64,000 bases of DNA from Parietichytrium sp. I65-24A (GCA_012862575.1 BLSF01000082.1:62001-126000); one strand, 5' to 3'. Counted from the first letter of the stretch, positions 19,482 through 30,323 are shown. Numbers and translations: made by a program. The notes: generated by a model not told the origin, from the sequence alone.

Positions 19482-20085
19482 CTTTTCCACGTTTGGAGTA
19501 TTCCGAAACAATTCGCACTCAACGCAGAGCTATTCGGTTCTTCTCAATTTGGGTTTTGAAGGACGGCAGGAACTGCCACCTTGTTGTTCAAGGCTGCCTT
19601 GAACTTAAATGCTCCAAACAATGGCCAAGACCTCGAAGACCACAAAATTTATTGTGCTCTCCGCCAAAGAAACAGACACAAATTTTCGATACAATCTCTT
19701 TCCGCGATCATCTTATTTTTATTATCAACTTGATTACTTCATTTTCACTCTCTATTGACTGCGTCGCAATTGGCCGTGATGCGCAGTTTCGAATAACTCA
19801 AGGCACTCACAACTGTCGCCAGTGCCGCCCGAGCCGGGTGCTTTCATTCGTTCAGCCATGTTCAGCCAGTACGAAACTTGAACTTGAACCATCTCGCTCA
19901 GAAAAGCGGCAAAGTCCACCCCATCGAGGGTCTCGTTAATGATGGCAGTCCCATCGTGAACTGTGATGTACGGCCAGTGGACGGAAGCCAGGGACCTCAT
20001 CTCTGTGCGACCTGCGGAAAGCGGAACCGAAGTGCTCGAGATAGGTTCTTTGGATAGAAACCATGCAGACATTTGTGGCTGCAGC
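19482..20085. other. Between the possible secreted protein and the Cys/His-rich frame
   Basis: A minus-strand frame (19752-20255) overlaps the end of the Cys/His-rich frame and looks coding-like (for example HWPYITVHDGTAIINETLDG) but has no recognised family. It may belong to the same unknown locus. Confidence 0.3.
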
Positions 20086-20715
20086 TCACCAATAGTAGTT
20101 CCCGTCCGCGAGCAAAACCAAAGTTCTCGTAATCCAAGGCCGTTCTGGCTCCGCAACGCCAGAAGCGCACAGAGCAGAGGGATGCTCCCAAGGTTTCTGC
20201 ACACGCTCCTCGTCGAAAGGAACCGTGCCAGTAAAACGCAGTCTTCCGAGGCCATTCAAATCAGGAAGGGGGCGAGTTTTGGAGGTTGCTGCAGCGACAC
20301 GCAACCCACATACACCACATCCATGCTTGGGGTAGTTTTGCTCATTCGCCATAAACTTGCTTAAGTTGTCCACACAAGCGCGCTGCTCCTCGTTCGAGAT
20401 TGGCTCCAGGATCGGAGGCTCAGAGCTGGACAAACCAAGCATCTCCAATGTCAACTGTTCAACTCTGGGCTGGGCGCACTCTCCGTTGTGGCATGAGCCG
20501 CAGTTGTGACATTTTTTTGGCCTGTTCAGACGGTGGTAGCCTTTGCAATGGCCGCATAACCGGTGTTTGCAGTGATTATTAAAGTGCCGAGAGTGCCGAT
20601 CAACAGGAGGTTCGATCCTGAGCGCGGCGAAGTCTAATCCGCGGCAATGTTGGCAAAAAGGATCTTCATTGACAGTGAGGACAACGCTGGCTGTGGAACG
20701 GAGCGTGAAGGTGCC
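20086..20715 (-). pseudogene. Cys/His-rich frame of unknown identity
   Basis: A 209-codon open frame on the minus strand reads DPFCQHC, then NNHCKHRLCGHCKGYHR, PKKCHNCGSCHNGEC, and further on HGCGVCGLRV. The spacing of CxxC pairs is that of a multi-zinc treble-clef or ribbon module. It recalls the CTCHY/CHY ubiquitin-ligase fingers, but I cannot assign it. The frame has no ATG before the Cys-rich part, and the sequence on both sides looks coding-like in other frames. Either this is an exon of an intron-bearing gene, unusual for this window, or a decayed gene. The neighbours give no clue. Confidence 0.35.
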
Positions 20716-22056
20716 TCAACATTCTCAACATCACCATTTGCCGTATACATTGTTAGCCGCGGCTCTTTGAACCCGTCGATACCGGTAGTGCGGACCATCA
20801 CCGGACCCTGGCGGTCCATAGGATCTCCACTATCTGCAGCTACCGGTATCGAGGAACAGAAGGAACATTGTGCACACGGCAGCAGAATTTGGACCACTCT
20901 TGCCGCAAGGGGGATGCGATTGACTGTAAGCTTATTGACAGTGAAAGGAGCTTTTGCGGGAAAGTACCACTCATAAGTAAGTATTTAGTACCGGTACCGT
21001 CAATTTGGCATGAACTAAACTTATTTCAGAACAGTTGACTGAATCGAAGATGAAAGGGGATGGCAATCAAACCAATCTCATCTTTTCTTTTACGATGCCA
21101 TGATTTCTAGCCACACCGCACACTGCGCGCACTTGTTCCTCGTCAGACTAGCTACTAGTGAATTGTGAACTTGGAGCAAAACGAGGAATCCATAGGTCTG
21201 ATTCTTTACAGAATTGTTAGTCAATCCACGTCAAGCCGGAGGTGTGCGTATCGTCTGAGTCAGGCACCGGCAGGATGATATCTAAATTCTGAGTTCTGAT
21301 GGCAGGTTTGTCAGGGTGCCAGATGTGCCAGATGAGTAAGCTTTTCTCGTTCATCATAGCACAAGAAAGTGAAAGTGAAAATGAACCGTTCCCGTTGCAA
21401 AACATCCCACTTAAAAGTAAAACGAAGCCATTCTCGTACAAACGAAAAACTGCTGACTTTGCTGACTCTCAGCTCCGGACTTCGCTTCCAAGCAAAATCT
21501 AAATCGTTTCCAAACGTTTTTCTAACAAGAGAGAAATGAGCCATTGATCTTGTTTCATTTGTTTCGTTTCTCGTACCATCAAATTCTGAACTGTTCTCTA
21601 CGCTGTCTCGCAAAAAATTCGTTCTTACACATTTCCATAATTGAGTGCGCTACCATCGCTCAATGTGTGCACCCTATACATTCTCTTATCTCTCCATAAA
21701 CAGAACTAGCACTCGGTACAGCGAGTGCACACCATCTCTACCCCACTCATATGTTAAATGCTAAGGCCACAACTCCGCCTCACAAGCTCTGGTCGCACCA
21801 AGCACAGCTTTACTCCATCCCTACCACTAACTCTAGCACTGCGCGGGACTTGTAATCAAACGCCCCCATCTCTACCGCCTCCTTACTATCTACCCTACCA
21901 TCCCGCTCCCACTCGAGGTGTGCCGGGACCCTAGCCACCTCCTAACCAACACGACTAGCCCAACCCTCCAGTCGTAGCTTCCGCTACCGCAAACAGTAAG
22001 CCACATCGCTGAGTTTACTAGTACTGAGGCGAGTGGGCGGAACTTGTGACTTAGAG

Positions 22057-22060
<4 letters not shown>

Positions 22061-22090
<30 letters not shown>
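22061..22090. repeat. (AG)15 microsatellite
   Basis: Uninterrupted AG run about 240 bp before the ABCG start, followed by imperfect repeats of ACAAACAGACACATAACTT at about 22095-22140. Confidence 0.95.
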
Positions 22091-22092
<2 letters not shown>

Positions 22093-22220
22093 CACATAAC
22101 TTCTATACAAACAGACACATAACTTATATACACAAACAGACACGTCTGCCTCACACGAGAGTACGCAGCGCGTACCATTACATACGTGCGTGCGGTAGTG
22201 TGTGGTAGTGCGATCCCGCA

Positions 22221-22285
22221 GGAAGGAAGGAAGGAAGGATCGGGAGGTGTCATATTGTGACAGTGTGACAGTGTGACAGTGTGAT
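22221..22285. repeat. GGAA array and GTGACA(GT) array in the ABCG leader
   Basis: GGAA is repeated about four and a half times at 22221-22239. An 8-bp unit (TGTGACAG) is repeated at about 22257-22285. Both are within 115 bp of the ATG. Confidence 0.9.
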
Positions 22286-22332
22286 AGGTTGACAGGGGAG
22301 AAGGGTGCATTAGCGCGAGCAAGTCTCGTAAA

Positions 22333-25300
22333 ATGGGTTGGCGCGTGGTGGCCGCGATATGCGCGATGCTGGGCGCGCATGGAGCGGTTGGAGACTGCGT
22401 GGAAAAGTCGCAGATGCAGTACCACACGGTGGAAACGGTGTCGAATGTGTCACAGAGATTCTGCATGGACGGGTCGAAGCCGGGGTACTTTATCGATGAG
22501 ACGACGTACAGCGGGGCTGCCAACCCGAATTTCTTGATCTGGCTTGGGGATTCGGAGCTGTGCGAGTCGGAATTGGAGTGCAAACGGTACTGCCTGTCTA
22601 CTTGCGATCAGGATGCGAGCAAAGGGATTAATGCGGACAACTATGACTGCTTTAAAAATGAGCTCGAGTGCTCGTCCGAACTGTGGCAGCACCTCGACAC
22701 GAAGGCTGATTCGCTCCTCTGCAGGGACGAAGACTCGCCGTTTAGGGACTATGTCCGTGTGTACGTGCCTTCGTGCACTCTGGACTGGTTCCTAGGTCGC
22801 GGAGGAGGCGGAAGTGCGCTGATCTTTCTCGGCGCAAATGTGTTGGACGGAGTAGTGGAAGCCCTCTTGGCCAATCACGGGCTGGGAAGCTCAAGCCAAA
22901 TTGTGCTGGGCGGCACACGCGGCGGTGGCATTGGTGCTGCCAACAGTGTGAGGCGCCTTACGAGCAAGATCCGTCTCGCGTCTTCTGTGGCCACGCAGGA
23001 AGTTCTGTTGATCACAGACAGCTCATTCTTGACAAGAAACGAGCAGTTTGGCGTCGACGACTTTTCCGACTTGTCCAAAACCTACAAGGTTGACGCGGCA
23101 CTGAAAGCAAACTCGTCTACTTGGGCTCCGCAAGCCGCGTTTGATGAGGGCTGCACAGCTGTGTACAGCACTCGGACGAGCCTTTACAAGTGCCTGTATC
23201 TGCAAAATGTTCTAAGTTCATCCGAGTTTCAGGAACAAAAGAGTCTCATAATTCAGTCCCAGTTTGACTTGAGCCAGCTCTCTCGACTCAACATTGACAG
23301 CGATGATATTCGCAACAGCTACTCGGATGAGTCTGCATACTTTCAAGCTGTGTCCAGCTTTATTCGAGCTCTAGGAATTTCCCAGCGCGAAGCGTATAAA
23401 GACGTGCTTGACTACTCGGTTGTAACCGGCACGCTCACTCACAACACTCACCTCTTCACCCCTGCCTGTGGTCAGGTTGGTCTACTCGTCCCTCTCGCAG
23501 CCGACGTAAGGGAGACCGAGAAGATTGAATTCGGAAAGGCTGGCGCGATCAATATCCAGCGCCAAGGGGACACTTGGGAAACAATTAGTGCAGGCGACTC
23601 GAGCCTTTTGAAAGTTGTGCAAGCATTCATAACCGACCCTTCCTCTTTGGAGGGTCATTATACTGACGATTGCATTGATTTTATCTGCAATCCAACTTGC
23701 CCAAGCACGATTTCCTCGTTTGTCTTGGATGACAAGACCGACTCGTGTCAACAGACCACTGTAGTTGTCTACTCGATACTCTTCATCGCAGTCTTCTTCG
23801 TCATGTTTGCACTGACGCTGATTCGCGTTATCATCTTTAGAGCGCAGTGCCGAAGGTTTTGGCAGTCTTCCAGCGCTAGGGTTGACAACGCCGGCGACAA
23901 AATTGTCGAAGCCGCCGCTGCGCTCACGAAGGGCCGATCACTTCAGATCATGGTAGAGAACCTCAACTACTGGGCTCCGAAAAAGAACCGCAAGGTTGAG
24001 GAGCCTGTTCAAATCCTCAAAAACGTGTCGCTCGCGTTCCAGCCGGGTTGTGTCTCTGCGCTGATGGGCCCCTCTGGAAGCGGCAAGTCTACTTTGTTGG
24101 ATATCATCTCAAACAGCCGAGAATCTGGCAGGGTCACTGGCACTCACTACATCAACGGCGTTCCATCCCACCTTTCCCGGGCGGCGTTTCTCCGTGAATG
24201 GCTCCGCAACTCGGTGTCTTACGTGCGCCAGCAAGATTTGCTATTTCCGAACCTGACTGTCAGGCAGCATCTGGAGCATGCTGCGTGGCTTATGCTTCCC
24301 CAGTTTATGCCGTCTTCGAAGAAACTCGAGCGTGTGAGCCAAGTCATCCAGCTACTCGAACTCGGAAGTTGCGCTGACACAATTTGCGGAGATGGAGGAG
24401 TTCGGATCGAGGGAGGCATCTCTGGTGGTCAGAGGCGCCGCGTTTCCATCGCGACCCAGCTTCTCAAGATGCCCACTGCCCTCATTCTGGACGAGCCCAC
24501 TTCTGGGTTAGATTCTACCAACGCGCTCTTGTTGGTGGAGTGTCTCAAGAATTTGGCGAAAAAGGGTGGAATTACCGTCATCATGACGATCCACCAGCCT
24601 CGCAGTGAAATCTTTCGGCTGCTCGATTCTCTTGCGATTCTTGTGAGGGGCAAGGTCGTGTTTTGTGGCTCGCCTTTGGAGGCGGCAAACACCTTTCAAG
24701 TGGATGTCAACGAGGCGAACGTGGGAGATGAGATCTTGGACAAGTTGCAGGGCTCAAAGCCAGAGGTGGTGGACAGGTACCGCCACAGTTACCAGAACGG
24801 ACCGTTCGGGCAAGCAATCGTGAGAACCATTTCGGAGAGTCGGTCGGAGCTTACTTCCTCCATGGCGACCGCGCTGCGTTCTGTACTCGTGGAGAACTCG
24901 CTGGCTGAGGGACGGTGGAGCTGGACTGAGGCGACCAGCACGATTACCACTATGTGGGTGCTCATGAGCCGTGTGATGCTTCGCGGTGGCTTTGACTTGC
25001 AGCGAACCATTCCATTTTCTTTGGTCGGTGGTGTTTTGGTCGGCTTGGTGTTTCTCCAAAATCAGAACTACACCTCGCAGACTGCGTTGGCTTACCTTGG
25101 CGTGAGCACGATGACGTTCTTGCAATCCACATTTCTTGGTGACCGCTACAACGCAGAAAAGCAAATGTGGACTCATGAGCGAGACAACGGAACCAACATC
25201 AGCTGGCTCGCATTCTTGCTATGCTTGTTCATCCGCAACATGGTTACCTCCACGCTGGAGGGGGTTGTGTTCGCGGTTCCAATTTATTTTATGGGCAAGA

Positions 25301-26760
25301 TGCACACTTTGGACGATGAGTTCTCGTTCGGAACATTCATGAACTACCTCATCCTGATGACTCTCACCTCGATCGCTGTCATTGTTCAGAATAACACCAT
25401 AGAGATTGACCGCATTCGCCGCGGTGGAGAGGCGGGCAAGGACACACGCCAAGCTGTTCTTATCAACATGTCCCTGCTTGCCCTCTCGGCGCTATTCAAC
25501 GGTTTCATTATCCAACTGAAGGACATTCCAGCGCCACTGCAGTGGATCCCGTACGTGATGGTTACCTTCTGGAGCTTTGTGGGAATCCTTGTCAACCACT
25601 TCCAAGGCAAATCTTTTCCATCTGACTCGCCGCCACTCGAGCGAGCGCAGCGAACTGGAGATAACTGGATCAGAACATTCGAGTACGACCAGTTCGACCA
25701 GTATCAATGCATGTTTGCGCTGCTGGTGATGATCATCGCGCTCCACATAATCTCGATCATCGACTTTTACTTTCGCTTCGCGTACAGCACTTCATCTCTC
25801 AAGCATGGGCGCCCACGCTATGCAATGCCAGACGATGCAGATACCCTCAACATTCCTGAGAGGAAATTGTCTCGCAACTCGAGCGCGAACGACATGCTTG
25901 AAAACGGAAAGGCCGCGTCCGCACACGCTACAGGTAGCCGCGGAAAGTTTTTGACAGCGCTTATGAGCCGCGAGAATCTCGCTGCGTTCTGGGTGTTGGA
26001 TGTAATGTTCGCCTGGACCGTTTGCCTTTTCGCCAGCGATGCCATCGCAAATGCTGATGGTTCGGCTTCGGGTACCTTGGTAAACGGCACCAGCGACTTG
26101 CTCTCTGGAGACGTATCGCTGGAAGGGGTGGATCCTGGCTTCATTTTGATCAACGTGGGCATTTTCGCAGTGTATGTGCTTCAGTTCTTGATCCAGCTAA
26201 TGTTTCTGGTTCCTCTCTCTGGCGAAGGAAAGCGCAAGTCGCTGGTCTGGATTTCGTTCTGGGATTTGATCGGCCTTGTCAGCTTGGCCGGGGACGCTGC
26301 TCTCATGCTTGTATTCTTTGTCCTCGGGTACAATGATGTAACTCGGAACCTGCTTTGTATAGCTGCGATCCGGTTCGCTCGCTACTGCTATGTTACCTCG
26401 TACTGGCTCAAGGTGAATCGGTTTCATCGTTCTCGTGCGAAGCAATTCGAGAAACTCGCTCGCGAAGATTTTGAGGCTCTGGATGCATACTCTCCACCCG
26501 ATGCCGAGAATGATGGCATTAGCATGACCATGAAGCGCGACTCGAGGTTTGCAACGAGCACACCAAGCGCACCTCCGCCTCCCCCGAGCCGACTGAACAG
26601 GATTTCTGGCATGTTTAGTCGCGCGCCTCCACCGTTGCCTCCAAGTCGGACCAGTAGCGCGAGCCAGAGGTATCGCCACATCGACCTTGGCCCACAGTGG
26701 CGAGCGTTCCAGCAAGAGCCAGCCTTTGGGTCCCGCTTTGGAAACGACGATAGCGTCTAA
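22333..26760 (+). CDS. ABCG-type half-transporter with Cys-rich ectodomain and extra C-terminal membrane domain
   Basis: The protein is an ATP-driven exporter of the ABCG (white/WBC) family in reverse order (NBD before TMD). Layout: signal peptide (residues 1-20); Cys-rich lumenal domain to about 470; one membrane helix (about 476-500); nucleotide-binding domain with Walker A GPSGSGKST (about 579), signature ISGGQRRR (about 696), Walker B LILDEP (about 717) and H-loop TIHQPRSE; then a six-helix ABC2 membrane domain (about 870-1150). The N-terminal half resembles plant ABCG24/28-type proteins. Unusually, residues about 1215-1375 add a further four-helix region whose last helix has spaced basic residues (AAIRFARYCYVTSYWLKVNR), somewhat like an ion-channel voltage sensor. 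The tail has proline runs (PPPPPSR, PPPLPPSR) that could bind SH3, EVH1 or profilin. 1475 residues; ATG 22333. Substrate unknown. Confidence 0.9.
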   Translation: MGWRVVAAICAMLGAHGAVGDCVEKSQMQYHTVETVSNVSQRFCMDGSKPGYFIDETTYSGAANPNFLIWLGDSELCESELECKRYCLSTCDQDASKGINADNYDCFKNELECSSELWQHLDTKADSLLCRDEDSPFRDYVRVYVPSCTLDWFLGRGGGGSALIFLGANVLDGVVEALLANHGLGSSSQIVLGGTRGGGIGAANSVRRLTSKIRLASSVATQEVLLITDSSFLTRNEQFGVDDFSDLSKTYKVDAALKANSSTWAPQAAFDEGCTAVYSTRTSLYKCLYLQNVLSSSEFQEQKSLIIQSQFDLSQLSRLNIDSDDIRNSYSDESAYFQAVSSFIRALGISQREAYKDVLDYSVVTGTLTHNTHLFTPACGQVGLLVPLAADVRETEKIEFGKAGAINIQRQGDTWETISAGDSSLLKVVQAFITDPSSLEGHYTDDCIDFICNPTCPSTISSFVLDDKTDSCQQTTVVVYSILFIAVFFVMFALTLIRVIIFRAQCRRFWQSSSARVDNAGDKIVEAAAALTKGRSLQIMVENLNYWAPKKNRKVEEPVQILKNVSLAFQPGCVSALMGPSGSGKSTLLDIISNSRESGRVTGTHYINGVPSHLSRAAFLREWLRNSVSYVRQQDLLFPNLTVRQHLEHAAWLMLPQFMPSSKKLERVSQVIQLLELGSCADTICGDGGVRIEGGISGGQRRRVSIATQLLKMPTALILDEPTSGLDSTNALLLVECLKNLAKKGGITVIMTIHQPRSEIFRLLDSLAILVRGKVVFCGSPLEAANTFQVDVNEANVGDEILDKLQGSKPEVVDRYRHSYQNGPFGQAIVRTISESRSELTSSMATALRSVLVENSLAEGRWSWTEATSTITTMWVLMSRVMLRGGFDLQRTIPFSLVGGVLVGLVFLQNQNYTSQTALAYLGVSTMTFLQSTFLGDRYNAEKQMWTHERDNGTNISWLAFLLCLFIRNMVTSTLEGVVFAVPIYFMGKMHTLDDEFSFGTFMNYLILMTLTSIAVIVQNNTIEIDRIRRGGEAGKDTRQAVLINMSLLALSALFNGFIIQLKDIPAPLQWIPYVMVTFWSFVGILVNHFQGKSFPSDSPPLERAQRTGDNWIRTFEYDQFDQYQCMFALLVMIIALHIISIIDFYFRFAYSTSSLKHGRPRYAMPDDADTLNIPERKLSRNSSANDMLENGKAASAHATGSRGKFLTALMSRENLAAFWVLDVMFAWTVCLFASDAIANADGSASGTLVNGTSDLLSGDVSLEGVDPGFILINVGIFAVYVLQFLIQLMFLVPLSGEGKRKSLVWISFWDLIGLVSLAGDAALMLVFFVLGYNDVTRNLLCIAAIRFARYCYVTSYWLKVNRFHRSRAKQFEKLAREDFEALDAYSPPDAENDGISMTMKRDSRFATSTPSAPPPPPSRLNRISGMFSRAPPPLPPSRTSSASQRYRHIDLGPQWRAFQQEPAFGSRFGNDDSV

Positions 26761-27640
26761 ATTGCGTTGCATTTGGCACTTGCTCTTGGAGCTAGCTAAC
26801 AAGGTCTGGTATGGTGTTCTTGTGTACCGGTATGTGTGTCGCTGCTGGCGGACTTTTGTGTGTTGTGGATTATGTGGTTGGTCCTCAAGCAAGATACATG
26901 ATGTGGTGCCAACTTTGTGTTGGCTAGACAAGGGCATTTGTTTTATTTAAAAAAAGACCAATCTTCTTTCATATGTGTTTTACGATCGATGTTTTACCTT
27001 CGAAGACGACAAATGTACTACTACGCATACTGGTACGTGTCCACTCACTGTCAGTACTACATTGTGCACTGCGCGAGTAGACTAGGAGCGGTGATGGGCG
27101 TTCCTATAGCACGAACGGGAAGTTGGTGAGCTGAGAAACGCTTTCTCTTGGCAAGATGAGTGGGTGAGGAGGGTGTGGAGGGTGAGGATTGGAAAAAGGA
27201 AATGGAGGAGTCAAGGAGGATGATGGTTTTTTTAGGTTTGACGGCCTTTGACTTGTGTACAAGGAATGAATAGGGAGTGAGCGGAATGGAGAAACCAAAA
27301 ACAGGAAAATAAGTTTGTTCTTTGATCGACATTTTCTTTTGGAATGAGAGTGTTGCGGGGCGTGTTTTGAGGTTTTTGGGTGTGGTAGTTGTGTAGTATA
27401 TATATAATTGGGACGGAAAGCTGCCGTGCTCTCGTGGCCCCAACCAGAGCAAAGCTGGCTCAAGCAAATCGAAAGAGCCCGAATGTTTTCCCTCCGCAAC
27501 GCGTTTCATAAGATTGATTGTAAATAGATAAAAAGAGGCGCGCAATTTGGCCTCTCACTCTTGTTGGTTTTTGAATACATGTATTCCGTCAGATCAAGAA
27601 AGAGGTTGAACTTTGGGCGAAGAATCCTACCAATGGTCGG
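26761..27640. other. Intergenic, ABCG to zinc-finger-like gene (convergent)
   Basis: 880 bp between convergent stops. One ACCGGT is at about 26826. A minus-strand frame at 27057-27545 is Lys/Ser/Pro-rich low-information sequence and is not called. No gene is seen. Confidence 0.5.
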
Positions 27641-28312
27641 TTAGTAGTGCATCCCACAGCACATGTACGACGCATTTTGCATGGAGCTTCCGGAGCAGTT
27701 GCAGTAGTTTCCCGCGCCGTACGAAGCTTCATACATGTCCTCATTCGCCCGCTGTTGTTGTTGCTGTTGGTGATGATTGTGTTGATGATGTTCCATCTGC
27801 GACCGCTCCTGCCCGCAGGTATTCGAAGCGCGCTTCTGGAAGTCAAAGCCGTTTGTGTGAAAGTTGCCATTGTTGTTTGCTGCGCAGTCGTTGCTTCCAT
27901 ATCCCGACTGAGGGCTCCCAAACCCTTCAGTGGGTTCCATGGTCGTCATGTCCGCGTCCGCGTCGGTCATTTCAGACGCAGCGGACCTGAACGACTGTTT
28001 CTTGCTCGGGACAGGAGCCATTCCGTCTCCCCAGCCATCCGTGACGTCGTCCCTCGATCTTCTTTTCAAAACGTTCTCCGGCGGCGGCTCCAGCGTGCCC
28101 GTTTTGGACAGTCCTGAGATGGCGCAGATTCTCCATCCGTCATTCCTGAACACCCACCTAATACATGTCGCATCGCACGTGTGGTATTCCCCATCTTCGC
28201 TCTGATACAGGTTACCCACCACCTGTCTCCACCGCCGGTGTTGCCGTGCCACGTTCGCGTGTCGCGGGTCCAACGTCTGCAGCACGAACTGGTTCCACTC
28301 TTGCCTGTGCAT
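27641..28312 (-). CDS. Small zinc-finger-like protein with Gln/His-rich tail
   Basis: The 223-residue protein has an N-terminal basic helix-rich part with W-x-Q-V-V-G-N-L-Y, then a compact Cys motif HTCDATCIRW...WRICAISGL (residues about 44-70). This H-x-C-x3-C...C-x2-S-G arrangement resembles small zinc-binding modules in protist and large-virus proteins, but I cannot name the family. The remainder is disordered with an acidic/Met patch (MTDADADMTTME), a His/Gln run and a Cys-rich end (CNCSG, MCCGMHY). No signal peptide or membrane helix. A nucleic-acid-binding role is possible but not shown. ATG at 28312. Confidence 0.65.
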   Translation of the reverse strand: MHRQEWNQFVLQTLDPRHANVARQHRRWRQVVGNLYQSEDGEYHTCDATCIRWVFRNDGWRICAISGLSKTGTLEPPPENVLKRRSRDDVTDGWGDGMAPVPSKKQSFRSAASEMTDADADMTTMEPTEGFGSPQSGYGSNDCAANNNGNFHTNGFDFQKRASNTCGQERSQMEHHQHNHHQQQQQQRANEDMYEASYGAGNYCNCSGSSMQNASYMCCGMHY

Positions 28313-28776
28313 CTTCCTTTCTTGACTTTCTTGTCCTCAATCCTCCTAATATACTCGATCGATCGATGGATGGATCGATGTATGGAAATATGGATGTGTA
28401 TGCTGGATGTATGCAAAATATGGAGATGGATGGATGGACGGATGTGCAAGTAGCTGGATGATGTTTGATGTGCACTGCCGCCAAAGCGTGCTCGCGCGCA
28501 CCTCGCGCGTACGCCACCGGCAGAGAGGTCCGCGGTCTGAGCGCAGAGGACGGAATGACGGAAAGAGAGTGGAAGAGAGTGGAAGAGAGTGGAAGAGCGA
28601 CACCGACGAAAGGGTTTTGGACAAAGTGTTTCTTCTTCTTCTTCTTCTCCGCTCTTTGCCAGAGAAAGAAAAATGGAAAAAATGGAAAGAATGAAAGAAA
28701 AATGGGGAGAAATGGGAGATAGGAGAGAGAGAGAGAGAGGGGAAAAGAGAGCGAAAAATGGGAGGGGAGGAGAGGC

Positions 28777-29580
28777 CCTCACATGAGACTGTGAGGAGCG
28801 CCGCAAGGCGTGTGAAGGCGTGTGAGGGGGAATGGGGCATGTGCAAATAGAGCGAGGGGGTGCTATGTGGTCCCATGGTTTATGGTGAGTGCGGGGAGAG
28901 AGGGGATCGCCTGATGGGAGGAGGTTGCTTGGGGAAGTTTTTTGAAAAAATGGGTGCCGAGGCTCCCACCTTCAACTTTCTCCCCTTGTGAGGACGATCG
29001 CTGATTGCGCAGGCCGCCTCTCATCGATTTGAATTTTTCAGGGGGTGTTCTTGAATGGTCGGAGTGCTCGTAGGTATCAGTAGAGAAAAGGAAAATTTAC
29101 CTTCCCTCACAATCCACGAAATTCAATCAATTTTCGACTTTCGCGACACCGTAGTTCGCACTACAGTTTAGGGTGAATAAGCAGTTTGCGAGAAGCGCGT
29201 GTGTATTTCACCAGTTTCGGTTTTGAAAGGGGTCGCTTGTGAGGGGGGGAAGCCTTATTTCAGTGCTTGCGCGGCTCTTCCTCTCTCCACAACCTTTCTC
29301 GGTGTGTGAGGGGCAGCTCGCCCGACCCTCACATCAGCGGCTGTCCGGCCAGCTGCAATTATTGTGAGGAGTGGGCCACTCCCCCCTCATCACCAGTCAA
29401 TCTCTCGCGATCTTCCTTCCATTTCCTGCGATAGCTGACAGATAGACGAATCTTTAATCATAGGCGTTGGAAGCTGGAATTGGACTGGTAGAAGGAAGGA
29501 GCGATCAATCTGGGTGCGATCTTGGCGAATGTCCCCCTCGGCTCAACATGGAGCTGCCATCATTGTCCCGACTCCTCACA
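28777..29580. other. GTGAGG/CCTCAC-rich island with hairpins
   Basis: Ten copies of GTGAGG or its complement lie in about 800 bp, where less than one is expected by chance. Two make hairpins: CCTCAC-8 nt-GTGAGG at 28777-28796, and GGAGTGGGCCACTCC at 29368-29382 inside a longer GTGA...TCAC pairing. It could be an untranslated RNA, a transcription-factor site cluster or an old repeat. I see no known RNA family. Confidence 0.4.
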
Positions 29581-30282
29581 GCCGCAAACCGCCCCACTCG
29601 GCATTTCCGTGTGGGTTTCTCCGCCGCGAAATGTGCGGTTGGATGGGACCTCTTAAAAGAAAAGACTAACTCAACGAGTAGAATTTTGCGTAATCGCACC
29701 CCTCGATCTTTGCTACGCCAGCTACGCCCTTAACCTTTTGCCCGATTACATTACGTGCTTGGCTAGCTGCACGCAGGGCTCGCCTCAACCGCAAAGCAGT
29801 ACTGGTTTGGGTAGAAAGGTCGGTAACCGGGCCGGACTTTTTAAATTTCGGAGCACATTGCCTCCTTATTTTCGCTTCTTCTTTTGAAATAATTAATTGA
29901 ATTGATTGTCGAGATTGATTCGTTTTTTCAAAACTGACTTGGCGGACATTATTAATATGATTTGAGCACTGAGTACCGGCGTTTTGACGCAGCTCAAAAA
30001 ACTCAGAGCGCAACTTGAAGGCCACATTTGAATGTTCTGGCAAATTGAGTCTGATGTAATTGTCATATTGAGGTGGACTTGTGCGACTGCAAGATTCATA
30101 GTCCGTGTCTATCGATTCCGCTAGCACCATCCCGCTCGCTAGGTCATGCAGGTCATACACCAAGAGGCTACCGGTACTGGCACTAGATCACTAACATCAA
30201 ATAGGAGAATTGAGAGTTGAGAATTGTGAAACGAAAGAAGACTTTTGCGCCGGAAACACATGGCATGAGTCATCATCAATTG

Positions 30283-30290
<8 letters not shown>

Positions 30291-30320
<30 letters not shown>
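30291..30320. repeat. (CT)15 microsatellite
   Basis: Uninterrupted CT run about 340 bp upstream of the small membrane-protein frame. Confidence 0.95.

Positions 30321-30323
<3 letters not shown>

Larger units (their letters stand above)
20716..22332 (+). promoter_or_regulatory. Upstream region of the ABCG gene
   Basis: ACCGGT palindromes occur at about 20783, 20843 and 20991. From about 21650 to 21990 the plus strand is C-rich and G-poor with ATCTCTACC, CCCTACC and CTACC words. A GA tract, a GGAA array and a GTGACA array follow just before the ATG. This order repeats that seen upstream of the channel and GRP94 genes. No gene is seen; a minus-strand frame through 21984-22583 is low-complexity. 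Confidence 0.4.

Noticed and set aside
20604-20620. CAGGA-GGTTCGA-TCCTG, looks like a tRNA T-arm
   Set aside because: The T-loop register is wrong and no acceptor, D- or anticodon arm surrounds it.
27057-27545. Minus-strand frame of 162 codons past the ABCG stop
   Set aside because: Low-complexity Lys/Ser/Pro content, no family signal, lies in convergent 3' flanks.
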